DNA of 64,000 nucleotides from Hymenobacter terricola (GTDB lineage Bacteria; Bacteroidota; Bacteroidia; Cytophagales; Hymenobacteraceae). The notes beneath the pieces were generated by a model. The model was not told the DNA's origin and ran no database searches. It was given only the letters and a program-made list of their open reading frames with translations. The translations under genes were made by a program, and so were the position numbers. The DNA is taken from the NCBI RefSeq assembly GCF_017921975.2, contig NZ_JAGEMO020000015.1:62001-126000 (forward strand). The letters are read 5' to 3'. This document shows, one piece after another, positions 11,333 through 20,635 of the stretch (positions are counted from its first letter, which is position 1; every line of letters begins with the position of its first letter).

Positions 11333-13042
11333 ATGCCACCGGTTATTCTGGGTATCAATTGTAGTGGGTTTCACTCCTCGGCCTGCCTGCTGGGGCCCGA
11401 TGGGCAGGTGCTGGTGGCCATTACTGAGGAACGCCTGACCCGCGTGAAGCAGGACAAGTCGTTTCCGCGCCAGGCCATTCGCTACTGCTGCGAAACGACT
11501 GGCATTGCGCTGGAAGATATTACCGATGCCTTTATCGGCTGGAATCCGACCCCGTACCTCGCCAAGCCGACGCTGAGCCTGGCCACGGTTTTCCAGGACC
11601 GCGGCCAGCTCGCCCAGCTCACCCTCAATGAGCTGGCGGCGCTGCAAGGCGGCGTGGCTGGCATCGGCCAAATGCTGCACGGCTTGGGCGGCGGCCACAC
11701 CCGGCTGCACTACGCCAACCACCACCACGCCCACCTGGCCAATGCGCTGCTGCCCTCCGGCTTCGCGGAGGCCGATTTCTTCATTGCCGATGGTTTTGGG
11801 GAAACCACTACCGGGCTAATTGGAACCGCTACGGCCGCTGGCCTGACAGAGCTGGCCGCCAACCGCACGCCGCATTCGCTGGGGTTATTCTATTCGGCCT
11901 TCACCGATTTTCTCGGCTTCCAGCCCAACGGCGACGAGTGGAAAATAATGGCGCTGGCGGCCCGTGGCAACTCGCAGGTTTACTACGAAATGCTCCGGCC
12001 GCTCGTCACCGTTTCGGGTCTGAGCTACGACGTGGACCTGCGCTATTTCGAGTTTTTCCTGCCCTTTACGCCGCATTACTATTCGCCGAAGCTGGTGGCG
12101 CTGCTGGGCCCGCCGCTGGCCCGCCACGCCGCACTCACTCCGCGCGAATACGACATTGTGGCCGCTGTGCAGCGCATTACCGAGGAAGTGGTGTTTGAGC
12201 TGCTGGCCAACCTGCACGCCCAAACCGGCCAGCGCCGCCTCGTGCTTGGCGGCGGTGTGCTCATGAATTCCGTGCTCAACGGCAAGCTGCGCCAGCACAC
12301 GTCCTACGAGGAAATTTTCATCGGCGGCACGCCCGATGATACCGGCATCAGCGTGGGCAGCGCCTTGTATGGCCGGCGCTTCGTGCTGGGCGAAACCACG
12401 CCGCTTGCCGTCCCCAGCCGGCACAATTTCTTCGGCCGCGAATACTCGGAAGCCAGCATCGAAGCCGAGCTAAACCGGCGCAAGCTGCGCTACGAGCGCC
12501 CGGCCGATGTGGTGGCGGCCACGGCGGCACTGCTGCACCAGGCGCAGGTGGTGGCGTGGTTCCAGGGCGGCTCCGAGTTTGGCCAGCGGGCCCTGGGCCA
12601 CCGCAGCATCCTGGCCGACCCCACGCGGGCCGACATGAAAGACCGGGTGAATGCCAGTGTGAAATACCGCGAAGGATTCCGGCCCTTCGCACCAGCCGTA
12701 CCGGAGGAGCGCCAGGGCGAAATCTTCGATTTGCCGGCCGGCGAAACCGCGTATTTCATGGAGAAAGTATTTGCCCTGCGCCCCGAAATGCAGGCTAAAC
12801 TCCCGGCCGTGACCCACGACGACGGCACCGGCCGCCTCCAGACCGTGCACGCCGCCGACAACCCGCTTTTTCATCGATTGCTGCTGGAATTCGGGCAGCT
12901 CAGCGGCCTGCCGGTGCTGCTCAATACTTCCTTCAATGTGAACGGGATGCCGCTGGTAGAGTCGCCGGCCGATGCCCTGGACTGCTACTTTCAGTCGGGG
13001 CTGGATGCGCTGGTGCTGGGGCCGTTTTTGCTGCGCAAGTAG
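11333..13042 (+). CDS. Carbamoyltransferase of the NodU/CmcH/TobZ family
   Basis: 569 residues, full length. Family members transfer a carbamoyl group from carbamoyl phosphate, through carbamoyl-adenylate, to a hydroxyl of a sugar or secondary metabolite. The N-terminal Kae1-like domain starts ILGINCSGFHSSACLL and has the metal-binding NHHHAHLANALLPSGF and DGFGETTTG motifs. The YrdC-like C-terminal part has GGSEFGQRALGHRSILADP, EGFRPFAPAVPEE and LNTSFNVNGMPLVESPADAL. There are no glycosyltransferase or polyketide genes beside it, so the acceptor cannot be inferred. Its last 52 bases overlap the 3' end of the convergent EamA gene. Confidence 0.9.
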   Translation: MPPVILGINCSGFHSSACLLGPDGQVLVAITEERLTRVKQDKSFPRQAIRYCCETTGIALEDITDAFIGWNPTPYLAKPTLSLATVFQDRGQLAQLTLNELAALQGGVAGIGQMLHGLGGGHTRLHYANHHHAHLANALLPSGFAEADFFIADGFGETTTGLIGTATAAGLTELAANRTPHSLGLFYSAFTDFLGFQPNGDEWKIMALAARGNSQVYYEMLRPLVTVSGLSYDVDLRYFEFFLPFTPHYYSPKLVALLGPPLARHAALTPREYDIVAAVQRITEEVVFELLANLHAQTGQRRLVLGGGVLMNSVLNGKLRQHTSYEEIFIGGTPDDTGISVGSALYGRRFVLGETTPLAVPSRHNFFGREYSEASIEAELNRRKLRYERPADVVAATAALLHQAQVVAWFQGGSEFGQRALGHRSILADPTRADMKDRVNASVKYREGFRPFAPAVPEERQGEIFDLPAGETAYFMEKVFALRPEMQAKLPAVTHDDGTGRLQTVHAADNPLFHRLLLEFGQLSGLPVLLNTSFNVNGMPLVESPADALDCYFQSGLDALVLGPFLLRK

Positions 13043-13992
13043 CCGGGTTCGGCCGTGGTTGCTACTTCTTTTTTGCTGCGCCCGCCCAACACCACCAGCA
13101 CCACGGCCGCCACAATCAGGGCCGCGCCGCCCAGCATCTGGGGGTTGAGGCTTTCGCCGGCGAAGGCCCAGCCGAGCAGCACCGCCACCACCGGGTTCAC
13201 AAAAGCATAGGTGCCGGCCAGGGCCGGCTCCACGGCCCGCAACAGCCAGATATAGGCCGTGAAGGCCACAATGGAGCCGAAGCTAACCAAATACGCATAC
13301 GCCAGCCAGGACTTGGCCGTGACCTGCGCCAGGGCAAAGCCCGACGCCTCGCCGCGCAGCAGGCCCACCACCAGCATGGCCGCGCCGCCGCACAGCATCT
13401 GCATGCCGCCGGAGGCGAAGGGGGAGGGGGCGGGCTGGTGGTTTTTGGCGTAGAGCGAGCCGATGGACCACACCAGTGAGGCCAGCAGCACCGCAAAAAT
13501 GCCCAGGCCCGCGTGGCCCGGCTGTTTCACCGCCGTGGCCGTGGGGTGCGCGGCCAGCAGGTACATTCCCACCATACCGGCGGCCAGGCCCAGCGCCACC
13601 CATCTGGTGGGCCGGGGCGACACCCCGCTCAGCCACCCCAGCACCGCCAGAAACATGGGCACCGTGGCCACCAGCAGCGCCGTGATGCCGCTGGGCAGGT
13701 ACAGTACCCCAAACGTGGTGCCGCCGTTGCCAAACCCCAGCAAACAAACCCCGATAGCGGCCGCAACCCCCCAGCCGCGCAGTGTGGGGGCCGGCTCGCC
13801 CCGCAGCCGCATGAAGCCGTAGAGCAGCCCGCCAGCCAGCCCGTAGCGCGTGCCCGCCATGAGCAGCGGCGGGATGCTGGCCACGGCAAACTTCATCACC
13901 AGATAAGTAGAGCCCCAGATGAGGTAGACCAGCGTAAAAGCCGTGAACAGCGCGGCCCGCGAAGGTGCGGCCGGGCCGGGATTAGAAGACAT
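12991..13992 (-). CDS. EamA-family (drug/metabolite) transporter
   Basis: 333 residues from the ATG at 13992 (MSSNPGPAAPSRAALFTAF); a longer in-frame opening to 14154 has no coding character and was not used. Ten hydrophobic segments are apparent in two EamA repeats: LVYLIWGSTYLVMKFAVASI opens the first, with the typical WGST motif, and VWSIGSLYAKNH opens the second; YAFVNPVVAVLLGWAFAGE is the conserved PV..LLG..GE motif. Family members export metabolites or amino acids through the inner membrane. The C-terminal 17 codons are read from the DNA that also encodes the end of the carbamoyltransferase on the other strand. Confidence 0.88.
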   Translation of the reverse strand: MSSNPGPAAPSRAALFTAFTLVYLIWGSTYLVMKFAVASIPPLLMAGTRYGLAGGLLYGFMRLRGEPAPTLRGWGVAAAIGVCLLGFGNGGTTFGVLYLPSGITALLVATVPMFLAVLGWLSGVSPRPTRWVALGLAAGMVGMYLLAAHPTATAVKQPGHAGLGIFAVLLASLVWSIGSLYAKNHQPAPSPFASGGMQMLCGGAAMLVVGLLRGEASGFALAQVTAKSWLAYAYLVSFGSIVAFTAYIWLLRAVEPALAGTYAFVNPVVAVLLGWAFAGESLNPQMLGGAALIVAAVVLVVLGGRSKKEVATTAEPGYLRSKNGPSTSASSPD

Positions 13993-14539
13993 ACAGAGTG
14001 GGTAGACGGTAATGGGAAAAGTCTTCGGCTGGTCCTGGCGCTGGTGGTTGGGAGTTAAGGGCCGGGCCATTTTTGGGTTGCGCGGGGCAACGGTGTGCCT
14101 GGCCGCCCAGCCCGGCTGATGCCGGCAGGCCTCGGACCAGCAAAAATAGCACATGGCTGCCAGCGGGTGGGCAATACCCCAGGCGGTGCTGGTTGAATTG
14201 ACCCTGCTTCCATGTTGCCACTCAGATTAGAGCTGTATCAGCCTATGAGGGTACGGCCCGGGAATGCCAAATGCGTAAGCAGGTTGTGTCTAATTGGTGG
14301 GAGAATTCATGTTTTCACAAATTTTTATGATAGTGCCAGTTGAATTACACTGCTTTGCTAATTTATTATCAATATATTTGAAAAAATGGCTCATTATTTA
14401 GGGCAAAATTCGTAATTATGGGAGATTAAATTAGAAAAGGCCCTAAAATTTGTATGGTAGGATATGGAGTCTGGGCAAAGCATGGTTCTTGTTAAAGCAT
14501 CATTTCGTTCTTTTTTCTATTCACATTTTTTCTACGCGT
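13993..14539. other. AT-rich spacer with promoter candidate for the porin-amtB group
   Basis: About 550 bases with no supported gene. The part from 14290 to 14460 is markedly AT-rich. TATATTTG at 14373-14380 matches TAnnTTTG exactly, with TTTG at 14354-14357 upstream at a rather short spacing. It would give a leader of about 150 bases before the porin start at 14540. No nitrogen-regulatory site was recognised. Confidence 0.4.
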
Positions 14540-15745
14540 ATGAACAAACTTTTACTAACCCTGCTGCTGGCAGCCACAAGCCTGCTGGCCTGCGCCCAGA
14601 CCGATTCGACCGACGCAGGCAAGCTGTCCATTTCCGGCTACCTCGATTCGTATTACCTCACGGCGTTCAACCGGCCCAAGTCGGGTAACCTGCTGGGGGT
14701 GGACCAGCTGGCCGGGCGGGCTTTCGACCGGCTGACTGACCAGTTTGCCCTGGGGCTGGTGCAGGTGAAAGCGGGCTTCAGCAGCCGTAAAACCGATATG
14801 GTGGTCGACCTCACCTTCGGGCCGAATGCCGAGCTGGGCAACTTCGGCAACACGGCCGGGGTGCTGAACGGCTACCGGCCGCAGTCGCCCTACGGCGCGG
14901 CGCTGTACGGCACGTCGGCGGCCATCAAGCAGGCCTATTTCACGTATCGGGCCACGCCCAAGCTCAGTTTCACGGTGGGGCAGTTCGGCACGCACATTGG
15001 CTACGAGGTAATTGACGCGCCGTTGAACTACCACTACTCGCTGTCGAACCTGTTCAACAACGGGCCTTTTTACCACGTCGGCCTCAAAACGGCCTACGCC
15101 TTCAACGACCGTACTTCGCTGATGCTGGGCGTGGTAAACAACTGGGACAACCTCACCGACGACAATAAGCAGAAGTCGCTCGTTGGGCAGCTCACCCTGA
15201 AGCCCCTGCCCACCTGGACGGTGTACCTGAACTGGATTGGCGGCTCGGGCGACGACACTTACCTGAACTCGCTGGTGAGCAGCGGCGCGCTGCCCAACGG
15301 TTGCGGCAACTACACCCGCCAGCTGTATGACCTGACGACCAACTACCAGGTGACGCCCAGGTTTTACCTGGGGCTGAACGCCGCCTACGGCCGCTACAGC
15401 TTCAATACCGATTCGGATGCCGAAACCGAATTCTGCACGGGCAAGTATGGCAGCACCACGCCCGACTGGGGCGGCGTGGCCCTCTATACCAACTACGCTT
15501 TCTGCGACGTGGTGGGGCTGGGCCTGCGCTACGAATACTTCGAAGACCAGCACGCCGTGCGCTACCTGCAAACCCGCAACCAGTCGGTGACCCTGACGGC
15601 CCCCGTAACCCTGGGCGCCGGCAAGCTGCTGCTGAAACCCGAGCTGCGCTACGACCTGGCCGCGAGTGCTTACTACGAAAACGCGCTGGGCCAGGGCGTG
15701 CGCAGCCAGACCACGCTGGGCGTGGCGTTCATCTATAAGTATTGA
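14540..15745 (+). CDS. BBP2/OmpL-type outer-membrane beta-barrel porin
   Basis: 401 residues from the ATG at 14540. An N-terminal signal (MNKLLLTLLLAATSLLACAQ) is followed by SISGYLDSYYLTAFNRP, which is typical of the 'putative beta-barrel porin-2' family. Alternating aromatic strands fill the protein (VKAGFSSRKTDMVVDLTFGP, QAYFTYRATPKLSFTVGQFG, DAPLNYHYSLSNLFNNGPFY) and it ends with a beta strand, TTLGVAFIYKY, whose final residue is aromatic as in outer-membrane barrels. It probably lets small solutes cross the outer membrane. Its position upstream of amtB suggests ammonium or a small nitrogen compound. LLAC could also act as a lipobox, but the barrel favours ordinary export. Confidence 0.8.
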   Translation: MNKLLLTLLLAATSLLACAQTDSTDAGKLSISGYLDSYYLTAFNRPKSGNLLGVDQLAGRAFDRLTDQFALGLVQVKAGFSSRKTDMVVDLTFGPNAELGNFGNTAGVLNGYRPQSPYGAALYGTSAAIKQAYFTYRATPKLSFTVGQFGTHIGYEVIDAPLNYHYSLSNLFNNGPFYHVGLKTAYAFNDRTSLMLGVVNNWDNLTDDNKQKSLVGQLTLKPLPTWTVYLNWIGGSGDDTYLNSLVSSGALPNGCGNYTRQLYDLTTNYQVTPRFYLGLNAAYGRYSFNTDSDAETEFCTGKYGSTTPDWGGVALYTNYAFCDVVGLGLRYEYFEDQHAVRYLQTRNQSVTLTAPVTLGAGKLLLKPELRYDLAASAYYENALGQGVRSQTTLGVAFIYKY

Positions 15746-15819
15746 GTGGGCTTGCGGGGCCGCCATGCTTAACCACCCAATTGCCACTCCTTTTCTCACC
15801 TCTATTTCTACTAGCGGCC

Positions 15820-16398
15820 ATGTCGCCATTTGCCCTCTGCCCATTTGCCGGCCTGCTTGCCGGCCTGCTGCTGGCCGCCCCGGTGGCCGGCGCGCAGGCG
15901 TTGCCGCTCGATGAGGCGGGCCGCGTGGGCTTTGCCGAAGTGGTGCGGGCCGATTCGCTCCGGGCCGGCCTGCTCTACAGCCACGCCCGGGCCTGGCTGC
16001 GGCGGCGCGGCTACGACGTGGCCGAGGCCGACTCGGCCGCCGGGCGACTGGTGGCGAGCCACGCCTTTGGGGTCTACGACCACGGCTACGTGACCAAGCG
16101 CCTGCACGGCAAGGTGCGCTACCGCCTGGTGGTGGAGGTGAAAGAGGGCCGCTACCGCGCGCAGTTCACCGATTTCAGCTTTGCCTACTACCAGGACGAC
16201 CGCAGCGCCCGCCCGCAGCCCACCGGCAAAACCAAGCCTTTGGAAGACGCCACCGCTCCCGGCTGGCAGAAGCTCTGGGAAACCCACCGCCACGACACGC
16301 TGCTGACCGTGACGGCGCTGGCCGGAGAGCTGAAAACTGCCATGCTGGCCGTGTCCCGGCCGCCGTTGCCCCCCGTTCCGCGCTCGGCCGACTGGTAG
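15820..16398 (+). CDS. DUF4468-like exported protein (TBP-like fold)
   Basis: 192 residues. A signal peptide (FAGLLAGLLLAAPVAGAQA) is followed by the DUF4468 pattern: VVRADSLRAGLLYSHARAWL, then VASHAFGVYDHGYV, GKVRYRLVVEVKEGRYRAQF and TDFSFAYYQDD. DUF4468 proteins are exported, mostly found in Bacteroidota and of unknown function. It lies 74 bases after the porin and 54 bases before amtB on the same strand, so the three genes are probably expressed together. Confidence 0.75.
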   Translation: MSPFALCPFAGLLAGLLLAAPVAGAQALPLDEAGRVGFAEVVRADSLRAGLLYSHARAWLRRRGYDVAEADSAAGRLVASHAFGVYDHGYVTKRLHGKVRYRLVVEVKEGRYRAQFTDFSFAYYQDDRSARPQPTGKTKPLEDATAPGWQKLWETHRHDTLLTVTALAGELKTAMLAVSRPPLPPVPRSADW

Positions 16399-16452
16399 CC
16401 GAATTTCTGCAACAAGTACCCTAATCATTCACTTACCAACCCCCCCAACTCT

Positions 16453-17781
16453 ATGCAAAAGCCCAATTACATTCCGCTGCTGCTGTTGCTGGCCTTGGGC
16501 CTGCTGGCCGCGATGCGGCCGGCGCTGCCCGCCACCATCGTCACCGAAGGCATCAACTCCGGCGATACGGCCTGGATGCTGTGCGCCACCGCCCTGGTGC
16601 TGCTGATGACGCCCGGCCTGGCCTTCTTCTACGGCGGCATGGTGAACTCGAAAAACGTGATTTCGACCATGCTGCAAAGCTTCGTGGCCATGGGCATCAT
16701 TAGCCTGCTGTGGGTAGTGGTGGGCTTTTCGCTGGCTTTCGGCAATTCCATTGGCGGGTTTATTGGCGACCCGCGCACGTTCTTCCTGTTCCGCAACGTG
16801 CTCGATGGCAAGCCGTGGTCGCTGGCGCCCACCATCCCGCTGATGCTGTTCGCGTTTTTTCAGATGAAGTTTGCCATCATCACGCCGGCGCTCATCACGG
16901 GCTCCATTGCCGAGCGCATCAATTTCAAGTCCTACATCCTGTTCATCGTGCTGTTCAGCCTGGTGGTGTATGCCCCGCTGGCGCACTGGGTGTGGCACCC
17001 CGACGGCTTCCTGTTCAAGCTGGGCGTGCTGGATTTCGCGGGCGGCACCGTCGTGCACATGTCCGCGGGCTGGGCCGCGCTGGCCTCGGCCATGTACCTG
17101 AAGCCGCGCAAAACCCACGGCTCATCGGAGGTAGTGCCGCCGGCCAACATCCCGTTTGTGCTGCTGGGCACGGGGCTGCTGTGGTTTGGCTGGTTCGGCT
17201 TCAACGCGGGCTCGGCCACAGCCGCCAATGCCCTTGCCGTGAGCGCCTTCGCCACCACCAACGTGGCCGCTTCGGCCGCTGGCGTGGCCTGGGTGCTGTT
17301 TGATGTGGCGCGGGGCAAGAAGCTCTCGGCGCTGGGCTTCTGCATTGGCGCGGTGGTGGGCCTGGTGGCCGTGACGCCCGCCTCGGGCTACGTAACGGTG
17401 CCGGTGAGCCTTTTCATCGGCGTAATTGCCGGCATCACCAGCAACTTTTTCGCGCACCTGCGCTCGAAGTCACGCCTCGACGACACACTCGACGTGTTTC
17501 CCTGCCACGGCATCGGCGGGATGGTGGGCCTGATTATGACGGGCATTTTCGCCAGCAAGGCCGTGAACTCGGCCGCCACCAACGGCCTGGCCTACGGCGG
17601 CACCGAGCTGTTTCTGAAGCACCTGCTGTCGCTGGTGGTGGTGTCGGCCTTCGCGTTCGTGGCCTCGTTCGCACTCCTGAAAATCACCGATTTGATTACT
17701 CCGTTGCGCGTGTCGGAGGAAGAAGAGTTGCAGGGGCTCGACCTGAGCCAGCACGAGGAGCAGCTGCTGGCAGGGGCGTAA
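16453..17781 (+). CDS. amtB: Ammonium transporter
   Basis: 442 residues, typical Amt length with an N-terminal signal-like helix (IPLLLLLALGLLAAMRPALP). Eleven membrane segments follow. Signature stretches include GDTAWMLCATALVLLMTPGL, FFYGGMVNSKNVISTMLQSF, DFAGGTVVHMSAGWAALASA (twin-His pore region) and CHGIGGMVGLIMTGIFASKA with the second pore His. It conducts ammonium/ammonia through the inner membrane. The usual partner gene for a PII protein (glnK) is not adjacent; the next gene is a peptidase. It is the third gene of a likely porin-DUF4468-amtB operon. Confidence 0.95.
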   Translation: MQKPNYIPLLLLLALGLLAAMRPALPATIVTEGINSGDTAWMLCATALVLLMTPGLAFFYGGMVNSKNVISTMLQSFVAMGIISLLWVVVGFSLAFGNSIGGFIGDPRTFFLFRNVLDGKPWSLAPTIPLMLFAFFQMKFAIITPALITGSIAERINFKSYILFIVLFSLVVYAPLAHWVWHPDGFLFKLGVLDFAGGTVVHMSAGWAALASAMYLKPRKTHGSSEVVPPANIPFVLLGTGLLWFGWFGFNAGSATAANALAVSAFATTNVAASAAGVAWVLFDVARGKKLSALGFCIGAVVGLVAVTPASGYVTVPVSLFIGVIAGITSNFFAHLRSKSRLDDTLDVFPCHGIGGMVGLIMTGIFASKAVNSAATNGLAYGGTELFLKHLLSLVVVSAFAFVASFALLKITDLITPLRVSEEEELQGLDLSQHEEQLLAGA

Positions 17782-17837
17782 GCGAGCTTGTAGCACATGC
17801 TTTAGCTTATGCTGTACGCTATGTGGCAAAAATGAAG

Positions 17838-17862
17838 GGCCGGGGCAGTTGCTCCGGCCTTT
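17838..17862 (+). terminator. Hairpin after amtB
   Basis: GGCCGGGGCA and TGCTCCGGCC pair (one mismatch) around a short loop, followed by TTT. It probably ends the amtB transcript and lies just before the -7-like CATCTTTG of the next gene. Confidence 0.5.
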
Positions 17863-17901
17863 CGGCGTTTGGTAGCACGCTATCCGCCCATCTTTGCGCC
17901 T

Positions 17902-19575
17902 GTGAAACTTCTGACTCTCGTCCTGCTGCCCGCCTTTTTCCTGGCCGCTACCGCCCGCCCCGTCGCCGCCCAGCTGCTCCAGCCCAGGCCCGCCGCCTTC
18001 ACCCGTGCCGACTCGCTGCGCGGCAGCCTCACCACGCCGCTGCGTACCTGCTACGACATCAACTACTACCACCTCGACGTGCAGCTGGACCCGGCCAAGC
18101 GCTACCTCCGCGGCTCCAACCTCTTCCGCTTCACCGCCACGCGGGATTTTACCCGGCTGCAATTCGACCTCTTCGCCAACCTGCAAGTCGATAAGGTGCA
18201 GTATAAAGGCAAAGACGTGCCCTTCACCCGCGAGGCCAACGCCGTATTCGTCACCTTCCCGCAGCCCATCCAGCAGGGCAGCCGCGACGAGTTCACGGTG
18301 CAGTATTCCGGCAACCCCACCGTGGCCAAAAAAGCCCCCTGGGACGGCGGCCTGGTCTTCACCACCGATGCCGCCGGCCGGCCCTGGGTCGCCTCCGCCT
18401 GCCAGGGTGTGGGAGCCAGCATCTGGTGGCCCACCAAGGACCAGCAGGCCGATGAGGTGGACAGCATGCTCATCAGCATCAGCGTGCCGCAGGGTTTGAA
18501 GGACGTTTCCAACGGCCGCCTGCGCAAAACGACCAAGCTGAAGGACGGCTACACCCGTTTCGACTGGGCCGTGCGCAACCCCATCAACAACTACGACGTG
18601 GCCCTGAACGTGGGCGACTTCCAGCATTTTTCCGACTCGTACCAAGGCGAAAAAGGGCCTTTAACGCTTGATTACTGGGTATTGCCGGAGAATGTCACGA
18701 AAGCCAAAACCCAGTTTGCGGCCAACGTGAAACCCATGCTGAAATCCATGGAAAACTGGTTTGGCCCGTACCCATTTTACCAGGACGGCTACAAGCTGGT
18801 GGATGCCCCGCACCTGGGCATGGAGCACCAGAGCGCCGTGGCCTACGGCAACAAATACCAGAACGGCTACCTCGGCAAAGACCGCAGCAACACCGGCTGG
18901 GGCCTGAAGTGGGATTTCATCATCATCCACGAAAGCGGCCACGAGTGGTTCGGCAACAACATCACCAGCCAGGACATTGCCGACATGTGGGTGCACGAAA
19001 GCTTCACCACCTACTCCGAAGCCCTGTTCGTGGAAACGCAGTTCGGCAAAACGGCCGGCCAGGAATACATCCACGGCCAGCGCCGCAACATCCAGAACGA
19101 CGCAGGTATCATCGGCCCCTACGGCGTGAACAAGGAAGGCTCCAGCGATATGTACGACAAGGGCAGCGCCATGCTCAACACGCTCCGCACCGTCCTCAAC
19201 AACGATGAAAAGTGGCGACAACTGCTGCGCGGCTTGTCCGCCACCTTCTATCACCAGACCGTGACCGGCCAGCAAATCATCGACTACATCAACCGCGAAA
19301 GCGGCCGCGACTTCACCAAAATATTCGACCAGTACCTGCGCCACCGCAACCTGCCCACGCTGGAAATCCGCTTCGAGGACGGCAAAACCCTGGCCCGCTG
19401 GGTGGCCGACGTGGATAAGTTCGACATGCCGGTGCGCGTGCGGGTGAAAGGCGGCGAGTACCAGTTTATCAGGCCCTCCACCCGGTTTGCGGAAGTGAAG
19501 GAGCTGGCTGGCGCGACCAGGGAAAGTTTGGAGGTGGATACGTTCAACTATTACATTGGCGTGTTGGTAGACTGA
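17902..19575 (+). CDS. Exported M1-family zinc metallopeptidase
   Basis: 557 residues starting at a GTG (17902), which gives a clean signal peptide (MKLLTLVLLPAFFLAATARP…AQ); the TTG 33 bases upstream precedes the -7-like box CATCTTTG and was not used. The N-terminal beta domain begins YDINYYHLDVQLDPAKRYLRG. The exopeptidase motif is GMEHQSAVAYGN and the zinc site is HESGHEWFGN (His343, Glu344, His347) with Glu366 in MWVHESFTTYSEALF, spacing HExxH-x18-E. The C-terminal ERAP-type domain is short. It probably trims peptides in the periplasm. The AraC gene follows after 19 bases. Confidence 0.93.
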   Translation: MKLLTLVLLPAFFLAATARPVAAQLLQPRPAAFTRADSLRGSLTTPLRTCYDINYYHLDVQLDPAKRYLRGSNLFRFTATRDFTRLQFDLFANLQVDKVQYKGKDVPFTREANAVFVTFPQPIQQGSRDEFTVQYSGNPTVAKKAPWDGGLVFTTDAAGRPWVASACQGVGASIWWPTKDQQADEVDSMLISISVPQGLKDVSNGRLRKTTKLKDGYTRFDWAVRNPINNYDVALNVGDFQHFSDSYQGEKGPLTLDYWVLPENVTKAKTQFAANVKPMLKSMENWFGPYPFYQDGYKLVDAPHLGMEHQSAVAYGNKYQNGYLGKDRSNTGWGLKWDFIIIHESGHEWFGNNITSQDIADMWVHESFTTYSEALFVETQFGKTAGQEYIHGQRRNIQNDAGIIGPYGVNKEGSSDMYDKGSAMLNTLRTVLNNDEKWRQLLRGLSATFYHQTVTGQQIIDYINRESGRDFTKIFDQYLRHRNLPTLEIRFEDGKTLARWVADVDKFDMPVRVRVKGGEYQFIRPSTRFAEVKELAGATRESLEVDTFNYYIGVLVD

Positions 19576-19594
19576 CCCGCGCGGCCCCTTCCAA

Positions 19595-20464
19595 ATGAGC
19601 GAACGCATTCCCACTTACCAGTTGCAGGCGTTTTCCAGCCACAATGGGACATCTTCGGAGGTGTACTTCCCCGATTATGCTTCTCCGGCTACCCGGAATA
19701 TTCCCCTGGACCGACCTTACCGCGGCGACTACTACAAAATCAGTCTCTGCCTGCGCGGCACGGCCCAGCTGAAAGCGAACCTGGAAACCTACGTCGTCGG
19801 CCCCAACTGCTTGATACTGGCCACGCCGGATGTTATCAAGCAGTGGCTGCACCTTGCTGATGATTACGAAACGTTGTCCATTTTTTTTACCAGGGATTTT
19901 ATTACCACCACCAACGCGGCCACGGGAAAGCTCCGCTTTTTCGTCGCGCCGCCAACCTATGTGCTCCAGCTTGCGGCCTCCCAGGCAGAGAACCTGGCCG
20001 CCTCCTTCCGTTTTCTACAGCAGAAATACAACACTCCCAGCGCGGAGCGGGACAATATCCTCAAAAACATTCTCAATAGCCTGCTCTACGAGATTGGGGC
20101 CCTCTACGACCAGCAGGCCACGCCGCGCCCGGCCAGTCAAACCAGAAGTCAGCAGTTGTCCGCCGCCTTTCGGCAATTGGTGCAGGCGCATTGTGCCACC
20201 GCGCGCAGCGTCACGTTCTACGCGGCGGCCCTGTGCATCACGCCAAAGTACCTCACCGAGCTGGTGAAGGAAGCAACTGGCCGCACCGCCAGCGACTGGA
20301 TAGCCGAAGCTGTAGTGCGCGAAGCCAAGGCCCTGCTGCAAACCCCCGGTATGCCCGTCCAGCAGGTGGCGGCGAGCCTGCATTTTGCTGACCAGTTTGC
20401 CTTCAGCCGGTTTTTCAAAAACAGCACCGGCCTGTCGCCCACCGCCTACCGGCAGGCGGGCTAG
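19595..20464 (+). CDS. AraC-family transcriptional regulator
   Basis: 289 residues. The N-terminal 160 residues are a cupin-like sensor region (YYKISLCLRGTAQLKANLET, VVGPNCLILATPDVIKQW). The C-terminal 100 residues hold the two helix-turn-helix units: VTFYAAALCITPKYLTELVK and, later, MPVQQVAASLHFADQFAFSR then FFKNSTGLSPTAYRQ, the AraC signature. It is followed on the same strand by an NmrA-like oxidoreductase, an arrangement in which the regulator often controls its neighbour. The ligand is unknown. Confidence 0.92.
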   Translation: MSERIPTYQLQAFSSHNGTSSEVYFPDYASPATRNIPLDRPYRGDYYKISLCLRGTAQLKANLETYVVGPNCLILATPDVIKQWLHLADDYETLSIFFTRDFITTTNAATGKLRFFVAPPTYVLQLAASQAENLAASFRFLQQKYNTPSAERDNILKNILNSLLYEIGALYDQQATPRPASQTRSQQLSAAFRQLVQAHCATARSVTFYAAALCITPKYLTELVKEATGRTASDWIAEAVVREAKALLQTPGMPVQQVAASLHFADQFAFSRFFKNSTGLSPTAYRQAG

Positions 20465-20635
20465 CGCGTTTGCCGCCTTTTGGCCACAGCTTGCCGCCAT
20501 CTGGCCATTCCCCCGGCTGGCCCATTGGAGAATTTTGCAGTACCAACTTCCGGTCGCTTTCCAACGGAGCCAATCGGCCCAGCCGGTAGCGCCGGCAGTT
20601 GCCTGACGACTCTTCTCACGCAACCCCCCCCGTTT

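Noticed and set aside
14555..15844. 429-codon minus-strand frame opposite the porin
   Set aside because: Antisense frame; the porin on the plus strand has a signal peptide and beta strands.
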